DNA of 19,144 bases from an uncultured Eubacteriales bacterium (GCA_959602365.1 CAUGSS010000049.1:1-19144); one strand, 5' to 3'; numbered from the stretch's first letter, positions 1 to 7,366 are shown. The notes: generated by a model from the sequence alone, not told the origin. Made by a program: numbers and translations.

Positions 1-46
1 CGGGCCCGGCCGGAACTTTTTGCGCCCCGCTCAAGTGAGCTTGACT

Positions 47-75
47 AATATACTACACTCCGAGCAGAAAGTCAA
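47..75 (-). promoter_or_regulatory. Divergent sigma-A promoter firing out of the left edge
   Basis: On the minus strand, TTGACT (70-75) and TATATT (47-52) are separated by exactly 17 bp, a near-consensus sigma-A promoter. Transcription would start near position 40 and leave the window at its left edge, so the gene served is not visible. Just downstream, at 29-40, lies the small dyad GCTCA-AG-TGAGC, which could be an operator at the start site or a leader hairpin. Confidence 0.65.
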
Positions 76-131
76 CACCTTTCTTCAAAATATTTCGAGT
101 TTGGGCAAATTCTGCCTTTCCCCTCCCGCCC

Positions 132-160
132 TTGCTTTTAGAGGGGCTTTCCTATATAAT
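132..160 (+). promoter_or_regulatory. metA promoter
   Basis: TTGCTT (132-137), a 17-bp spacer and a perfect TATAAT (155-160). Transcription should start near 167, leaving a leader of about 40 nt. That is too short for a SAM riboswitch or T-box, so no RNA-based methionine control is visible here. Confidence 0.75.
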
Positions 161-205
161 AATGTAACATCATATTTCAGACCAATCTGCTAAGGAGGCG
201 CGCAT

Positions 206-1138
206 ATGCCCATCCGCATTCCGGACTCTCTGCCCGCCCGGGCAACCCTGGAGAGTGAAAATATCTTTGTCATGACGGAATACCGGGCCCTCCACCAGGA
301 TATCCGGCCCCTCAATCTTCTGATCTTAAACCTGATGCCCACCAAGATTGTAACCGAGACTCAGTTCCTGCGCAAGCTGTCCAATACTCCGTTACAGATC
401 CGGGTGGAGCTGCTGCAGACCGCCAGCTATCAATCCACCCACACTGACCCCAGCCATCTGGATACTTTTTATACCACCTTTGAACAGATCAAGGACAAGA
501 CCTACGACGGCATGATTATCACCGGGGCGCCGCTGGAATATGTGCCCTGGGAAGAGGTGGACTACTGGGACGAGTTGTGCGCCATCATGGACTGGACTTC
601 CACCCACGTCCACTCCACCATGCATGTGTGCTGGGGCGCCTATGCGGCATTATACTATCACTACGGCGTACCCAAGATCCTGCGGGACACCAAGCTCTTC
701 GGCGTGTATCCCCACACGGCCATCAAAAAGCAGTCTCCCCTCTTTCGGGGGCTGGACGATGTGTTTTACGCCCCCCACTCCCGGAATATGGAGGTGTCCC
801 AGGAGGACATTCTGAAGGTCCCTGAGCTGGAACTGATGGCCACCTCTCCCCAGGCGGGCATTTTTGCCGTCAAGAGCCGGGACAACCGGCGTTTCTTCCT
901 GACCGGTCACCCGGAATACGACCGGGACACCCTGGCCAACGAGTATTGGCGGGATAAGAACAAGGGGCTGGACATCGCGATTCCAGAGAACTACTTTCCC
1001 AATGACGACCCCAACCAGACGCCCCTGGTCACCTGGCGGTCCACCGGGCAGCTGATCTACAACAACTGGCTGAACTACTATGTCTATCAGACCACCCCCT
1101 ATGACCTGACCCAGCTGGAGAAAATCGAATCGAAGTAA
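206..1138 (+). CDS. metA: Homoserine O-acyltransferase MetA, probably acetyl-CoA dependent
   Basis: This cytoplasmic enzyme makes O-acylhomoserine from homoserine and an acyl-CoA, the committed step of methionine synthesis. The 310-residue length is normal for the family. Visible catalytic residues of the glutamine-amidotransferase-like fold are nucleophile Cys142 (in VCWGAY) and His235 and Glu237 (in GHPEYD). Residue 111, in GAPLE, is Glu. In this family Glu at this position is linked to acetyl-CoA use and Gly, as in E. coli, to succinyl-CoA, so O-acetylhomoserine is the likely product (inference from one residue). The start is set by a strong TAAGGAGG at 191-198. The gene is monocistronic, with its own promoter and a strong terminator, and no other met gene is adjacent. 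Confidence 0.96.
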   Translation: MPIRIPDSLPARATLESENIFVMTEYRALHQDIRPLNLLILNLMPTKIVTETQFLRKLSNTPLQIRVELLQTASYQSTHTDPSHLDTFYTTFEQIKDKTYDGMIITGAPLEYVPWEEVDYWDELCAIMDWTSTHVHSTMHVCWGAYAALYYHYGVPKILRDTKLFGVYPHTAIKKQSPLFRGLDDVFYAPHSRNMEVSQEDILKVPELELMATSPQAGIFAVKSRDNRRFFLTGHPEYDRDTLANEYWRDKNKGLDIAIPENYFPNDDPNQTPLVTWRSTGQLIYNNWLNYYVYQTTPYDLTQLEKIESK

Positions 1139-1150
1139 CTATATATGTAT

Positions 1151-1184
1151 GGCGCCCGGCAGAGCCGGGCGCCTCTTGTTTTCT
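1151..1184 (+). terminator. Rho-independent terminator of metA
   Basis: A perfect 10-bp GC-rich stem (GGCGCCCGGC, 1151-1160, with 1164-1173) has a 3-nt AGA loop and is followed by TCTTGTTTT. It lies 13 nt past the metA stop. The hairpin could also end the converging degV transcript, but the minus-strand U-tract is weak. Confidence 0.85.
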
Positions 1185-1212
1185 GCTCTGTATTGCCCTG
1201 CACCGTGACGGA

Positions 1213-2043
1213 TCAGCACTCCAGTCCCACCAGCAGGGAACCCTGCTCGGCGTAATAACCGCACAGCGCTCCGCTCCTGCCAACACGCACATCCACAGCT
1301 CCAAATACCTCCCGGATCCGCCTCATCAGCTCCAGCGCTCCGGCCTCGTCTCCCGAGTGAGAAATCCGAATCCGTCCCCCTGCATAGCCCAGGCGGCGCA
1401 TCTGGCGCAAAATCCCCGCGCCGAGCTGCTTCTTGCCCCGGCACTTCTCCAGGATCTCCAGCGTCCCCTGCTCACTGGCCTGGCCTACCACGCCGACCCC
1501 CATCACGCCAATTCCCTGAGCCGCATCCTGGCCCACCCGTCCGTTCCTCGCGCAGTTGCGCAGCCCGGACAGGGCAAACACCAGCCGGGTCCGGGCCCGA
1601 TAGCACAGAAGCGCCCGATAGATATAGGCGGGTGACATGCCTCCCTGAATCAGGCTGCGGGCATACTCGGCCATCAGCGCCATCTCCGGGCCGATGGACA
1701 GGCTGTCAATCAGGTAGACATGCCTGCCTGGGTGCAAGCGCTCATAATCCCGCTTGGCAATCCGGGCGGTGTGACAGCTGCCAGACAGGGCGCTGGTCAG
1801 GGTAATGCAGAAGACATCCCGCGCCTCCCCAAAGGCTGCCAGCCAATCTTCCACACTGGGGCAGGAGGTGCTGGAATGGCTGGGATGGCTGTCCAGCATG
1901 GTGTACAGCTCCTCCAGATTCACCGCCGCATCATCGGTAAACTCCCGTTCCCCCACGATCACCTTCAACGGGACCGAGGCGAAGTCCACCCCATCCAGCG
2001 CAAGCAGGTTGGCAGAAGAATCTGTTACAATTTTGACCGACAT
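1213..2043 (-). CDS. DegV family (fatty-acid-binding, FakB-like) protein
   Basis: DegV/FakB proteins bind one fatty acid in a deep pocket; in systems with a FakA kinase they present it for phosphorylation and phospholipid synthesis. Family marks in this 276-residue protein are an N-terminal VTDSSANL (6-13), TSCPS (59-63), LTSALSGSCHTA (82-93) with the conserved small-residue binding loop, IDS (112-114), and a C-terminal domain beginning near residue 150 whose SGLRNCARNGRV stretch corresponds to the usual LxxLxxGGRI. No FakA gene is nearby, so kinase partnership is unknown and the ligand is inferred from the family. AAAGGAGG lies 8 nt upstream of the ATG. It is divergent from the DUF1836 regulator, with shared operator-like palindromes between them. 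Confidence 0.9.
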   Translation of the reverse strand: MSVKIVTDSSANLLALDGVDFASVPLKVIVGEREFTDDAAVNLEELYTMLDSHPSHSSTSCPSVEDWLAAFGEARDVFCITLTSALSGSCHTARIAKRDYERLHPGRHVYLIDSLSIGPEMALMAEYARSLIQGGMSPAYIYRALLCYRARTRLVFALSGLRNCARNGRVGQDAAQGIGVMGVGVVGQASEQGTLEILEKCRGKKQLGAGILRQMRRLGYAGGRIRISHSGDEAGALELMRRIREVFGAVDVRVGRSGALCGYYAEQGSLLVGLEC

Positions 2044-2081
2044 TGTATTGCCTCCTTTTAGAATATCATTTAGCTTGTTAT

Positions 2082-2098
2082 CGGTTTTTTAAAAACCG
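2082..2098. promoter_or_regulatory. Operator-like palindrome, site 1
   Basis: CGGTTTTT-T-AAAAACCG is a perfect 8-bp dyad around a single central T. It lies just downstream of the degV -10 element, over the predicted degV start site, where a bound repressor would block degV. The 13-bp core GTTTTTTAAAAAC is identical to site 2, 56 bp away centre to centre. There is no useful terminator geometry (1-nt loop), so DNA-level binding is more likely than an RNA hairpin. Confidence 0.55.
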
Positions 2099-2106
2099 GT
2101 ACACCT

Positions 2107-2137
2107 ATAATAAACCACGTTTTTAGATACCTGTCAA
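2107..2137 (-). promoter_or_regulatory. degV promoter
   Basis: On the minus strand there is a perfect TTGACA (2132-2137), then an AT-rich -10 region reading TTTATTATA. The hexamer may be TTTATT at 17-bp spacing or TATTAT (2107-2112) at 19 bp. Operator-like site 2 abuts the -35 on its upstream side and site 1 covers the expected start point. Confidence 0.6.
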
Positions 2138-2138
2138 G

Positions 2139-2153
2139 AGTTTTTTAAAAACT
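2139..2153. promoter_or_regulatory. Operator-like palindrome, site 2
   Basis: AGTTTTT-T-AAAAACT is a perfect 7-bp dyad sharing the 13-bp core GTTTTTTAAAAAC with site 1. It sits exactly between the back-to-back -35 elements of degV (2132-2137) and the DUF1836 gene (2157-2162), so one bound dimer could affect both promoters. A weaker related stretch, GTTTTTAGATAC, occurs at 2119-2130. Confidence 0.55.
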
Positions 2154-2156
2154 TAT

Positions 2157-2184
2157 TTGCAGTTTCAGAAAAGTGTGCTATACT
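2157..2184 (+). promoter_or_regulatory. Promoter of the DUF1836 gene
   Basis: TTGCAG (2157-2162), a 16-bp spacer and TATACT (2179-2184). Transcription would start near 2191, leaving a very short leader that is almost entirely the ribosome site AAAAAAGGAGG. This also argues against an upstream GTG start at 2173, which would lie inside the promoter. Confidence 0.6.
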
Positions 2185-2208
2185 ATATGCAAAAAAGGAG
2201 GTCTTGTT

Positions 2209-2730
2209 ATGCCGGCAGAAATCAGCCACTTTCATCTCCCCCTCTATCGGGAGATTCCCAATGTGGGGCTCTATCTGGAGCAGATTGTCAAATACATCAA
2301 CGAGTGCCTGCGGCCGCTGGGGTGCATTGAGGTGACCCCTTCTATGATCAGCAATTATGTGAAAAAGGGCTATGTGGCCTCACCGGTCAAAAAGCAGTAT
2401 GATTCCGCCCAAATTGCCAACCTGATTTTCATCGCCGTGGCCAAGCAGGTGCTGAGCATGGAGAACATCGCCAAGCTGCTCTCGCTGCAGCGGGCACACT
2501 ACGACACCGGGAAGGCCTATGACCACTTCTGCCGGGAACTGGAGGCCATGCTCCGTGTCACCTTCGGCCTGGATGGCAGCCTGGAAGAGCTGCCTCCAGA
2601 TGCCCCGGAGGAGCAGAAGATTCTGCGGGCCGTGCTGGTCGCAGCCGCCCATGTCATCTATTTGAGCCACTGCTTCGAACAGCTGGAGCGGACAGAACAG
2701 GAGGCGGCGGCAGACAACGGCAGCGAATAA
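2209..2730 (+). CDS. DUF1836 family predicted DNA-binding regulator
   Basis: This 173-residue protein matches the DUF1836 pattern known from Firmicutes: an LPLYREIPNVGLYLEQIV opening, then VTPSMISNYVKKGYV (42-56) and SPVKKQYDSAQIANLI (58-73), which read like the helix-turn-helix and wing of a MerR-like DNA-binding domain, then KQVLSMENIAKLL. The C-terminal third (about 95-173) is helical and acidic, perhaps an effector or dimerisation part. No ligand is known to me. The ATG at 2209 is chosen because AAAGGAGG lies 7 nt upstream; an in-frame GTG at 2173 falls in the promoter. The palindromes between it and divergent degV make autoregulation plus control of degV the simplest reading (inference). 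Confidence 0.85.
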   Translation: MPAEISHFHLPLYREIPNVGLYLEQIVKYINECLRPLGCIEVTPSMISNYVKKGYVASPVKKQYDSAQIANLIFIAVAKQVLSMENIAKLLSLQRAHYDTGKAYDHFCRELEAMLRVTFGLDGSLEELPPDAPEEQKILRAVLVAAAHVIYLSHCFEQLERTEQEAAADNGSE

Positions 2731-2771
2731 ACAGCTCCTCACCCGAACTGCAATCCCCACAGAAACCAAGA

Positions 2772-2809
2772 GAACCCCCAGACCTGTCTTGCGTCAGGTC
2801 TGGGGGTTC
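2772..2809 (-). terminator. Terminator between rpoD and the DUF1836 gene, probably bidirectional
   Basis: A perfect 15-bp stem (2772-2786 with 2795-2809) encloses an 8-nt loop. On the minus strand it is followed by CTCTTGGTTTCT and lies 18 nt past the rpoD stop, so it should end the dgt-dnaG-rpoD transcript. On the plus strand, 41 nt past the DUF1836 stop, the tail is CCCCTTAATT, a poorer U-tract. Confidence 0.8.
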
Positions 2810-2827
2810 CCCCTTAATTGGCTGCGG

Positions 2828-4078
2828 TCAGTTCAAAAAGTCCTTCAGCTTCTTGGAGCGGCTGGGGTGGCGGAGCTTGCGCAGGGCCTTGGCCTCGATC
2901 TGGCGGATGCGCTCCCGGGTGACATGGAACTCCTTGCCCACCTCTTCCAGGGTGCGGGTGCGTCCATCCTCAATGCCGAAGCGGAGCTTCAGCACCTTCT
3001 CCTCCCGGGGCGTCAGCGTGGAGAGCACCTCCACCAGCTGCTCCTTGAGCAGGGTGAAGGAGGCGGCCTCGCTGGGCTCCGAGGCGTCCTCGTCGGGGAT
3101 GAAGTCCCCCAGATGGGAGTCCTCCTCCTCGCCGATGGGCGTCTCCAGGCTGACGGGCTCCTGGGCGATTTTCAGGATCTCCCGAACCTTGTCCACGGGC
3201 ATCCCCATCTCCTCGGCAATCTCCTCCGGGGTGGGGTCATGGCCCAGCTCCTGGAGCAGCTGCCGGGAGACCCGGATGACCTTGTTGATGGTCTCCACCA
3301 TATGGACGGGGATGCGGATGGTGCGGGCCTGGTCCGCAATGGCCCGGGTAATGGCCTGGCGAATCCACCAGGTGGCATAGGTGGAGAATTTGTAGCCCTT
3401 GGTGAAGTCAAACTTCTCCACCGCCTTGATCAGGCCCAGGTTGCCCTCCTGGATCAGATCCAGGAACAGCATGCCCCGGCCCACATAGCGCTTGGCAATG
3501 GAGACCACCAGGCGCAGATTGGCCTCGGCCAGCCGCTGCTTGCAGCGCTCGCCATGGGAGATGGCCTTTTCCAGCTCGGCCCGGACCTCCTCCGGGATCT
3601 CCTCCTCGGCGGCCTCCATCTCGTCCAGCTGGTTGCGGGCCTCGTTCCCCGCGGCGATTCCCTTGGCCAGGGAGACCTCCTCCTCCGGCGTGAGCAGGTT
3701 GACCTTGCCGATCTCCTTCAGATACATGCGCACCGGGTCGTCGATGCCGAAGGAGTCCACCAGGGTATTGGGATCCACAATCTCCTCTTCCGGGATCTCC
3801 TCCACCGCCTCATCGGTGGGCTCCACGCCCACGGTGAGATCCTCGTCGGTCAGCAGATCAATGCCCAGATTGGCCACAATGTCATAGAACAGGTCGGACT
3901 GCTCGTTGTCCAGATCCAGGGCGTCCAGCTCCATCATTTCAGCCGAGGTCAGAGCCTTCTTCTTTTTCGCTTTCTCCAAAATTTCATTGAGCCGGTCGCT
4001 GTGGGGCATGCCGTCGGGAAAACGGGTCATTCCCTCCTTGCTGGACTTGGCTCTGCTGGTTTCTTTCTTTTCGCTCAT
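2828..4078 (-). CDS. rpoD: Primary sigma factor RpoD (SigA)
   Basis: This is the housekeeping sigma-70 factor that directs RNA polymerase to -35/-10 promoters. In 416 residues the family regions appear in order: an acidic N-terminal part (1-110, compact region 1.1-like), region 1.2 (about 112-142, DDPVRMYLKEIG), region 2 (about 187-256, with LDLIQEGNLGLIKAVEKFD and the -10 melting segment YATWWIRQAITRAI at 234-247), region 3 (about 266-340) and region 4 (about 352-413, with the helix-turn-helix LEEVGKEFHVTRERIRQIE at 377-395). The spacer between 1.2 and 2 is short, as in Gram-positive SigA and unlike E. coli. The start codon overlaps the dnaG stop in ATGA, implying translational coupling. Confidence 0.98.
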   Translation of the reverse strand: MSEKKETSRAKSSKEGMTRFPDGMPHSDRLNEILEKAKKKKALTSAEMMELDALDLDNEQSDLFYDIVANLGIDLLTDEDLTVGVEPTDEAVEEIPEEEIVDPNTLVDSFGIDDPVRMYLKEIGKVNLLTPEEEVSLAKGIAAGNEARNQLDEMEAAEEEIPEEVRAELEKAISHGERCKQRLAEANLRLVVSIAKRYVGRGMLFLDLIQEGNLGLIKAVEKFDFTKGYKFSTYATWWIRQAITRAIADQARTIRIPVHMVETINKVIRVSRQLLQELGHDPTPEEIAEEMGMPVDKVREILKIAQEPVSLETPIGEEEDSHLGDFIPDEDASEPSEAASFTLLKEQLVEVLSTLTPREEKVLKLRFGIEDGRTRTLEEVGKEFHVTRERIRQIEAKALRKLRHPSRSKKLKDFLN

Positions 4079-5817
4079 TCCGATGTTCCTCCATTGCTCA
4101 ATTTGCTGTTTCTAAACGCCATCAACGCGCTGTCGTCCTCTGCCGAACGCGGGCGCTGGATGGCCCGGATGTAATCTGCCATCGCTTCCTCCCCATGGGA
4201 CAGGGTCATCGGCCGCTCCTGTATCCCCGCCAAAAGGGACATCTCCTCCGGTGTCAGGTCGGCGGCCAGGGCGGACAGGCTGCAGTTCCGGCCCTGCTCC
4301 CACCGGGTGCGAAGCAGGGAAAAAACCTTGCCCAACACCGGAGAGGTAAACTGCTCCGGTTTCAGCTTCTGGGCCTGACGGAAGAAGTCACTGTCCATCA
4401 AAAGCAGCTGGACCACCCCCTCCTCCGCCCGGGCGGAGCCCACATTCTGGTAGCGCAGGGCGCGCTCCGCCGGCTGGGCCTCCAAGGCCGGCGACATGGC
4501 CCGGCGCTCCTCCGTTCGGCGGACTTTCCGGCGGTTCTGGGAGCGCAGGCGGCGGACCTCCTCCTCCATGGCCGCCGGGGTCAGTTTGGCCGCCTCAGCG
4601 GCCCGGGTGCCGTAGATCTCCCGCTCCAGCGGGCTGTCCAGCCGGGCGATCAGCTTGGCCGCCTCCTGCAGATAGGCCAGGCGCTGCTCGTCCTGGCTCA
4701 GATCATACCGGGCCTGAATCTGGTTCAGCTGGTACTCAATGTGGTTTGCCGAGCCGTCCAGCAGGGAGGCAAAGGCAGCGGGACCGTAGGTCTTGATGAA
4801 CTCGTCCGGGTCCTTCGCTCCGGTCACCCGGAGCACCCGCACGGTGATGCCGGTCCGCTCCAGCAGGCCGATGGCCCGCTGGGCGGCATTGATGCCCGCC
4901 TGATCTCCGTCGTAAGAGATAACCACCTCTTTGGTGTAATTGCCCAGCAGCTTTACATGGTCCTCGGTCAGGGCGGTGCCCAGGGAGGCCACCGCGCAGT
5001 CGAAGCCGGCCTGGTGGAGGGCGATGGTATCCATGTAGCCCTCGGTGAGAATAATGCGGCCCTGCTTGGACTTCTTGGCGATATTCAGGGCAAACAGGTT
5101 GCGGCTCTTGTTAAACACCAGCGTGTCCGGGGAGTTGAGGTATTTGGGCTGGGAATCATCCAGCACCCGCCCCCCGAAACCGATCACATTGCCCCGCACG
5201 TCAATGATGGGAAACATGACCCGGTGGCGGAACCGGTCATAGATGCGGCCGTTGTTGTTCTTTACCGCCAGTCCCGCCTCCATCAGATCCGCTTTCTCAT
5301 ACCCCTTTTCCGCCATTGCCCGGATCAGGTTGTCCCAGCCGTCGGGCGCATAGCCCAATCCGAAGCGGGTGATGATGCGGTTGGAGAGCCCCCGGCGCCG
5401 GAGATAGGCCAGGCCGTCCGCGGCGGCGGGCTGGGTCAGATTGGCGTGAAACCACCGGGCGGCCTCTTTATTGAGGCCAAGCAGCCGCTCCCGCTTCTTA
5501 CGGGTGCTGCCGTCCCCGGCAGAGCTCTCCGGCATCTGAAGCCCGGCCCGGCGGGCCAGCAGATCCACCGCGTCCACAAAGCCCAGTCCCTCCAGCTCCA
5601 TGACAAAGTTGATGGCTCCGCCCCCCTTGTGGCAGCCGAAGCAGTAGTACATCTGCTTGTCCGGGGAGACAGAAAAAGACGGGGTCTTCTCACTGTGAAA
5701 GGGGCACAGCCCCCAATACTTATTGCCCTTTTTGGTCAGGCTGACATAGCTGGACACCAGATCCAAGATATCCGTGCGGCTGTTCAGTTCCTCCAAAAAA
5801 GACTCCGGAATCGGCAT
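4075..5817 (-). CDS. dnaG: DNA primase DnaG
   Basis: DnaG synthesises RNA primers at the replication fork in contact with the DnaB helicase. The 580-residue protein has an N-terminal CHC2 zinc ribbon with Cys38, His41, Cys59 and Cys62; a catalytic core with the RNA-polymerase-like motif YDRFRHRVMFPI (193-204); and a TOPRIM fold with Glu259 (in LTEGYMD) and the metal-binding YDGDQAG at 302-308. The less conserved C-terminal part, from about 430, would be the DnaB-binding domain. GAGGTG lies just upstream of the ATG. It is the middle gene of dgt-dnaG-rpoD: 58 nt separate it from dgt, and it overlaps rpoD by the ATGA stop/start. Confidence 0.97.
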   Translation of the reverse strand: MPIPESFLEELNSRTDILDLVSSYVSLTKKGNKYWGLCPFHSEKTPSFSVSPDKQMYYCFGCHKGGGAINFVMELEGLGFVDAVDLLARRAGLQMPESSAGDGSTRKKRERLLGLNKEAARWFHANLTQPAAADGLAYLRRRGLSNRIITRFGLGYAPDGWDNLIRAMAEKGYEKADLMEAGLAVKNNNGRIYDRFRHRVMFPIIDVRGNVIGFGGRVLDDSQPKYLNSPDTLVFNKSRNLFALNIAKKSKQGRIILTEGYMDTIALHQAGFDCAVASLGTALTEDHVKLLGNYTKEVVISYDGDQAGINAAQRAIGLLERTGITVRVLRVTGAKDPDEFIKTYGPAAFASLLDGSANHIEYQLNQIQARYDLSQDEQRLAYLQEAAKLIARLDSPLEREIYGTRAAEAAKLTPAAMEEEVRRLRSQNRRKVRRTEERRAMSPALEAQPAERALRYQNVGSARAEEGVVQLLLMDSDFFRQAQKLKPEQFTSPVLGKVFSLLRTRWEQGRNCSLSALAADLTPEEMSLLAGIQERPMTLSHGEEAMADYIRAIQRPRSAEDDSALMAFRNSKLSNGGTSE

Positions 5818-5875
5818 CCTTTCACCTCATTTTTCTAGTTTATCCCTATCTTCGGAAAAACATGCCGTTTTTGTC

Positions 5876-6880
5876 CTATTTCACCGTCCAGGCCGCTGGG
5901 AGGAACAGTTCGCCGTACTTCGCCACCGCGTAGGAGTCGGTCATACCGGCGATATAGTCGGCCACCGCCCGCTCTTTGCCCTCTTTCTCCCGGATCTCCT
6001 GGAACTCCGACGGCAGCTCGTCGGCGTGGCCGTCATAGTACTCGAATAAGCGCAGGAGCATATCCTGGGCCTTGCCCTCCTCTCCCTTCGCCCGGGGATT
6101 GCGGTAGACATACTCAAACATGAACTGCCGCAGCTCCTCCATGGCCTCGGCAATCTCCGGGGTCTGGCAGATCTGGTCCTGTCCCTCGCTGGCGGCGATG
6201 ACGTCGCAGGTCAGAGTGTTGATCCGCTGGGAGTAAGTGAAGCCCAGCAGCTGCTTTAAGTAGAGCGGGATGTCCATGGGGTAGATGATCTCTCCCCGAA
6301 TGGCGTCGTCGATGTCGGCGTTGATGTAGGCGATCCGGTCGGCGTAGCGGAGGATCTGGCCCTCCAGGGTCTCCGCCCGGTCTTTGCCCGTATGGCACAG
6401 GATGCCCCGGCGCACCTCATAGGTCAGATTGAGCCCGTCCCCGTCCTTTTCCAGCAGATCCACCACCCGCAGGGACTGCTCGTTGTGGCGAAAGCCCCCG
6501 GGCAGCACCTGGTTGAGGATGCGCTCCCCGGCGTGGCCAAAGGGGGTGTGGCCCAGATCGTGGCCCAAGGCGGCGGCCTCGGTCAGGTCCTCGTTGAGCC
6601 GCAGCCCCCGGGCGATGGTTCGGGCAATCCGGTCCACCTCCAGGGTGTGGGTCATACGGGTGCGGTAGTGATCCCCCTCGGGGCGCAGAAAGACCTGGGT
6701 CTTGTGTTTCAGCCTGCGAAAGGCTTTGGAGTGGATGATCCGATCCACATCCCGCTGAAAGCAGGTGCGCAGCGCTTCCTGCTCCTCCGGCCGCGCCCGC
6801 CCCCGGGAGTCCGCCGAAAGGCAGGCCCGCTCCGACAGGATCAGCCGTTCGTTCTCTTCCGTCCGTTCCCGGTGCAGCAA
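5876..6880 (-). CDS. dgt: Deoxyguanosinetriphosphate triphosphohydrolase-like protein (Dgt, HD domain)
   Basis: Dgt-type enzymes hydrolyse dNTPs to deoxynucleoside plus triphosphate, which adjusts dNTP pools for replication. The 334 residues fit the short class. FRRLKHKTQVF (54-64) is typical, and the HD-domain metal ligands are visible: His78 in RMTHTLEV, His107-Asp108 in LGHDLGHTPFGH, and Asp181 in YADRIAYINADIDDA. Substrate (dGTP or another dNTP) cannot be told from sequence. The start is TTG: an ATG at 6886-6888 is out of frame and the next in-frame ATG falls inside the HD domain. AAAGGGG about 10 nt upstream supports the TTG. It heads the dgt-dnaG-rpoD operon, an arrangement known in clostridia. 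I found no convincing promoter for it. Confidence 0.93.
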   Translation of the reverse strand: MLHRERTEENERLILSERACLSADSRGRARPEEQEALRTCFQRDVDRIIHSKAFRRLKHKTQVFLRPEGDHYRTRMTHTLEVDRIARTIARGLRLNEDLTEAAALGHDLGHTPFGHAGERILNQVLPGGFRHNEQSLRVVDLLEKDGDGLNLTYEVRRGILCHTGKDRAETLEGQILRYADRIAYINADIDDAIRGEIIYPMDIPLYLKQLLGFTYSQRINTLTCDVIAASEGQDQICQTPEIAEAMEELRQFMFEYVYRNPRAKGEEGKAQDMLLRLFEYYDGHADELPSEFQEIREKEGKERAVADYIAGMTDSYAVAKYGELFLPAAWTVK

Positions 6881-7002
6881 AGTCCCATCGCCCCTTTCTG
6901 CTCTTGCATTATTAAACTACGATTTTTAACCGAAAAACCCTTCTTTTCTCTTCACTTTTTTGCCGCCCCGCTCTTTTTTCGGCGTCCTGTCAAAAAAATG
7001 CA

Positions 7003-7031
7003 TTGACAAAACGCAGGTTTTATATTAGAAT
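7003..7031 (+). promoter_or_regulatory. tRNA-Ser operon promoter
   Basis: A perfect TTGACA (7003-7008), a 17-bp spacer and TAGAAT (7026-7031). The expected start is near 7038, about 24 nt before the first tRNA. This is one of the best promoters in the window, as expected for a stable RNA unit. Confidence 0.85.
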
Positions 7032-7061
7032 ACCATTCGTATCTGCGAGATGCACCGGTTT

Positions 7062-7152
7062 GGAGAGATGTCCGAGCGGTTTATGGAGCTGGTCTTGAAA
7101 ACCAGTGACTCTGTCAAAGGAGCCGTGGGTTCGAATCCCACTCTCTCCGCCA
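7062..7152 (+). tRNA. tRNA-Ser (anticodon UGA)
   Basis: A 91-nt cloverleaf with acceptor GGAGAGA (7062-7068) pairing TCTCTCC (7142-7148), discriminator G and encoded CCA (7150-7152). The anticodon stem CTGGT/ACCAG holds loop CTTGAAA with TGA at 7096-7098. A long variable arm (class II) and the T-loop GGTTCGAATCC identify serine. It reads UCA and, by wobble, other UCN codons. Confidence 0.97.
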
Positions 7153-7196
7153 AACTCTTTCCACACAATTCAATCACCTTGACAGGATCTCGGCAT

Positions 7197-7287
7197 GGAG
7201 AAGTACTCAAGTGGCCGAAGAGGCGCCCCTGCTAAGGGCGTAGGGCGGGTAACCGTCGCGAGGGTTCAAATCCCTCCTTCTCCGCCA
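7197..7287 (+). tRNA. tRNA-Ser (anticodon GCU)
   Basis: A 91-nt class II tRNA: acceptor GGAGAAG (7197-7203) pairs CTTCTCC (7277-7283), discriminator G, encoded CCA (7285-7287). The anticodon stem CGCCC/GGGCG encloses CTGCTAA with GCT at 7231-7233, so it reads AGC/AGU. It lies 44 nt after the UGA tRNA with no convincing promoter between, so the two are probably one transcript. Confidence 0.97.
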
Positions 7288-7292
7288 ATTCA

Positions 7293-7329
7293 CCCCGGAA
7301 CCTTTTTGGTTCCGGGGTTTTACTTTTTT
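7293..7329 (+). terminator. First terminator of the tRNA operon
   Basis: A perfect 10-bp stem CCCCGGAACC/GGTTCCGGGG (7293-7302, 7308-7317) with a TTTTT loop is followed by TTTTACTTTTTT. It starts 6 nt after the CCA of the second tRNA. Confidence 0.93.
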
Positions 7330-7366
7330 GCCCGTCTGCCGGCAAAGACAGTCAAACAGCTCCACA

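Noticed and set aside
161..205. Possible SAM riboswitch or T-box in the metA leader.
   Set aside because: The leader after the promoter is only about 40 nt, with no conserved helices.
2789..5838. Long plus-strand frames (461 and 547 codons) opposite rpoD and dnaG.
   Set aside because: Leu/Gln/Gly/His-rich shadow translations of conserved genes; no ribosome sites or recognisable motifs.
6988..6993. Minus-strand TTGACA as a dgt promoter.
   Set aside because: The sequence 17-18 bp downstream is GC-only (in CCGCCCCG), so there is no -10 partner.
7153..7196. TTGACA between the two tRNA-Ser genes as a separate promoter.
   Set aside because: No -10 at suitable spacing before the second tRNA; co-transcription is simpler.
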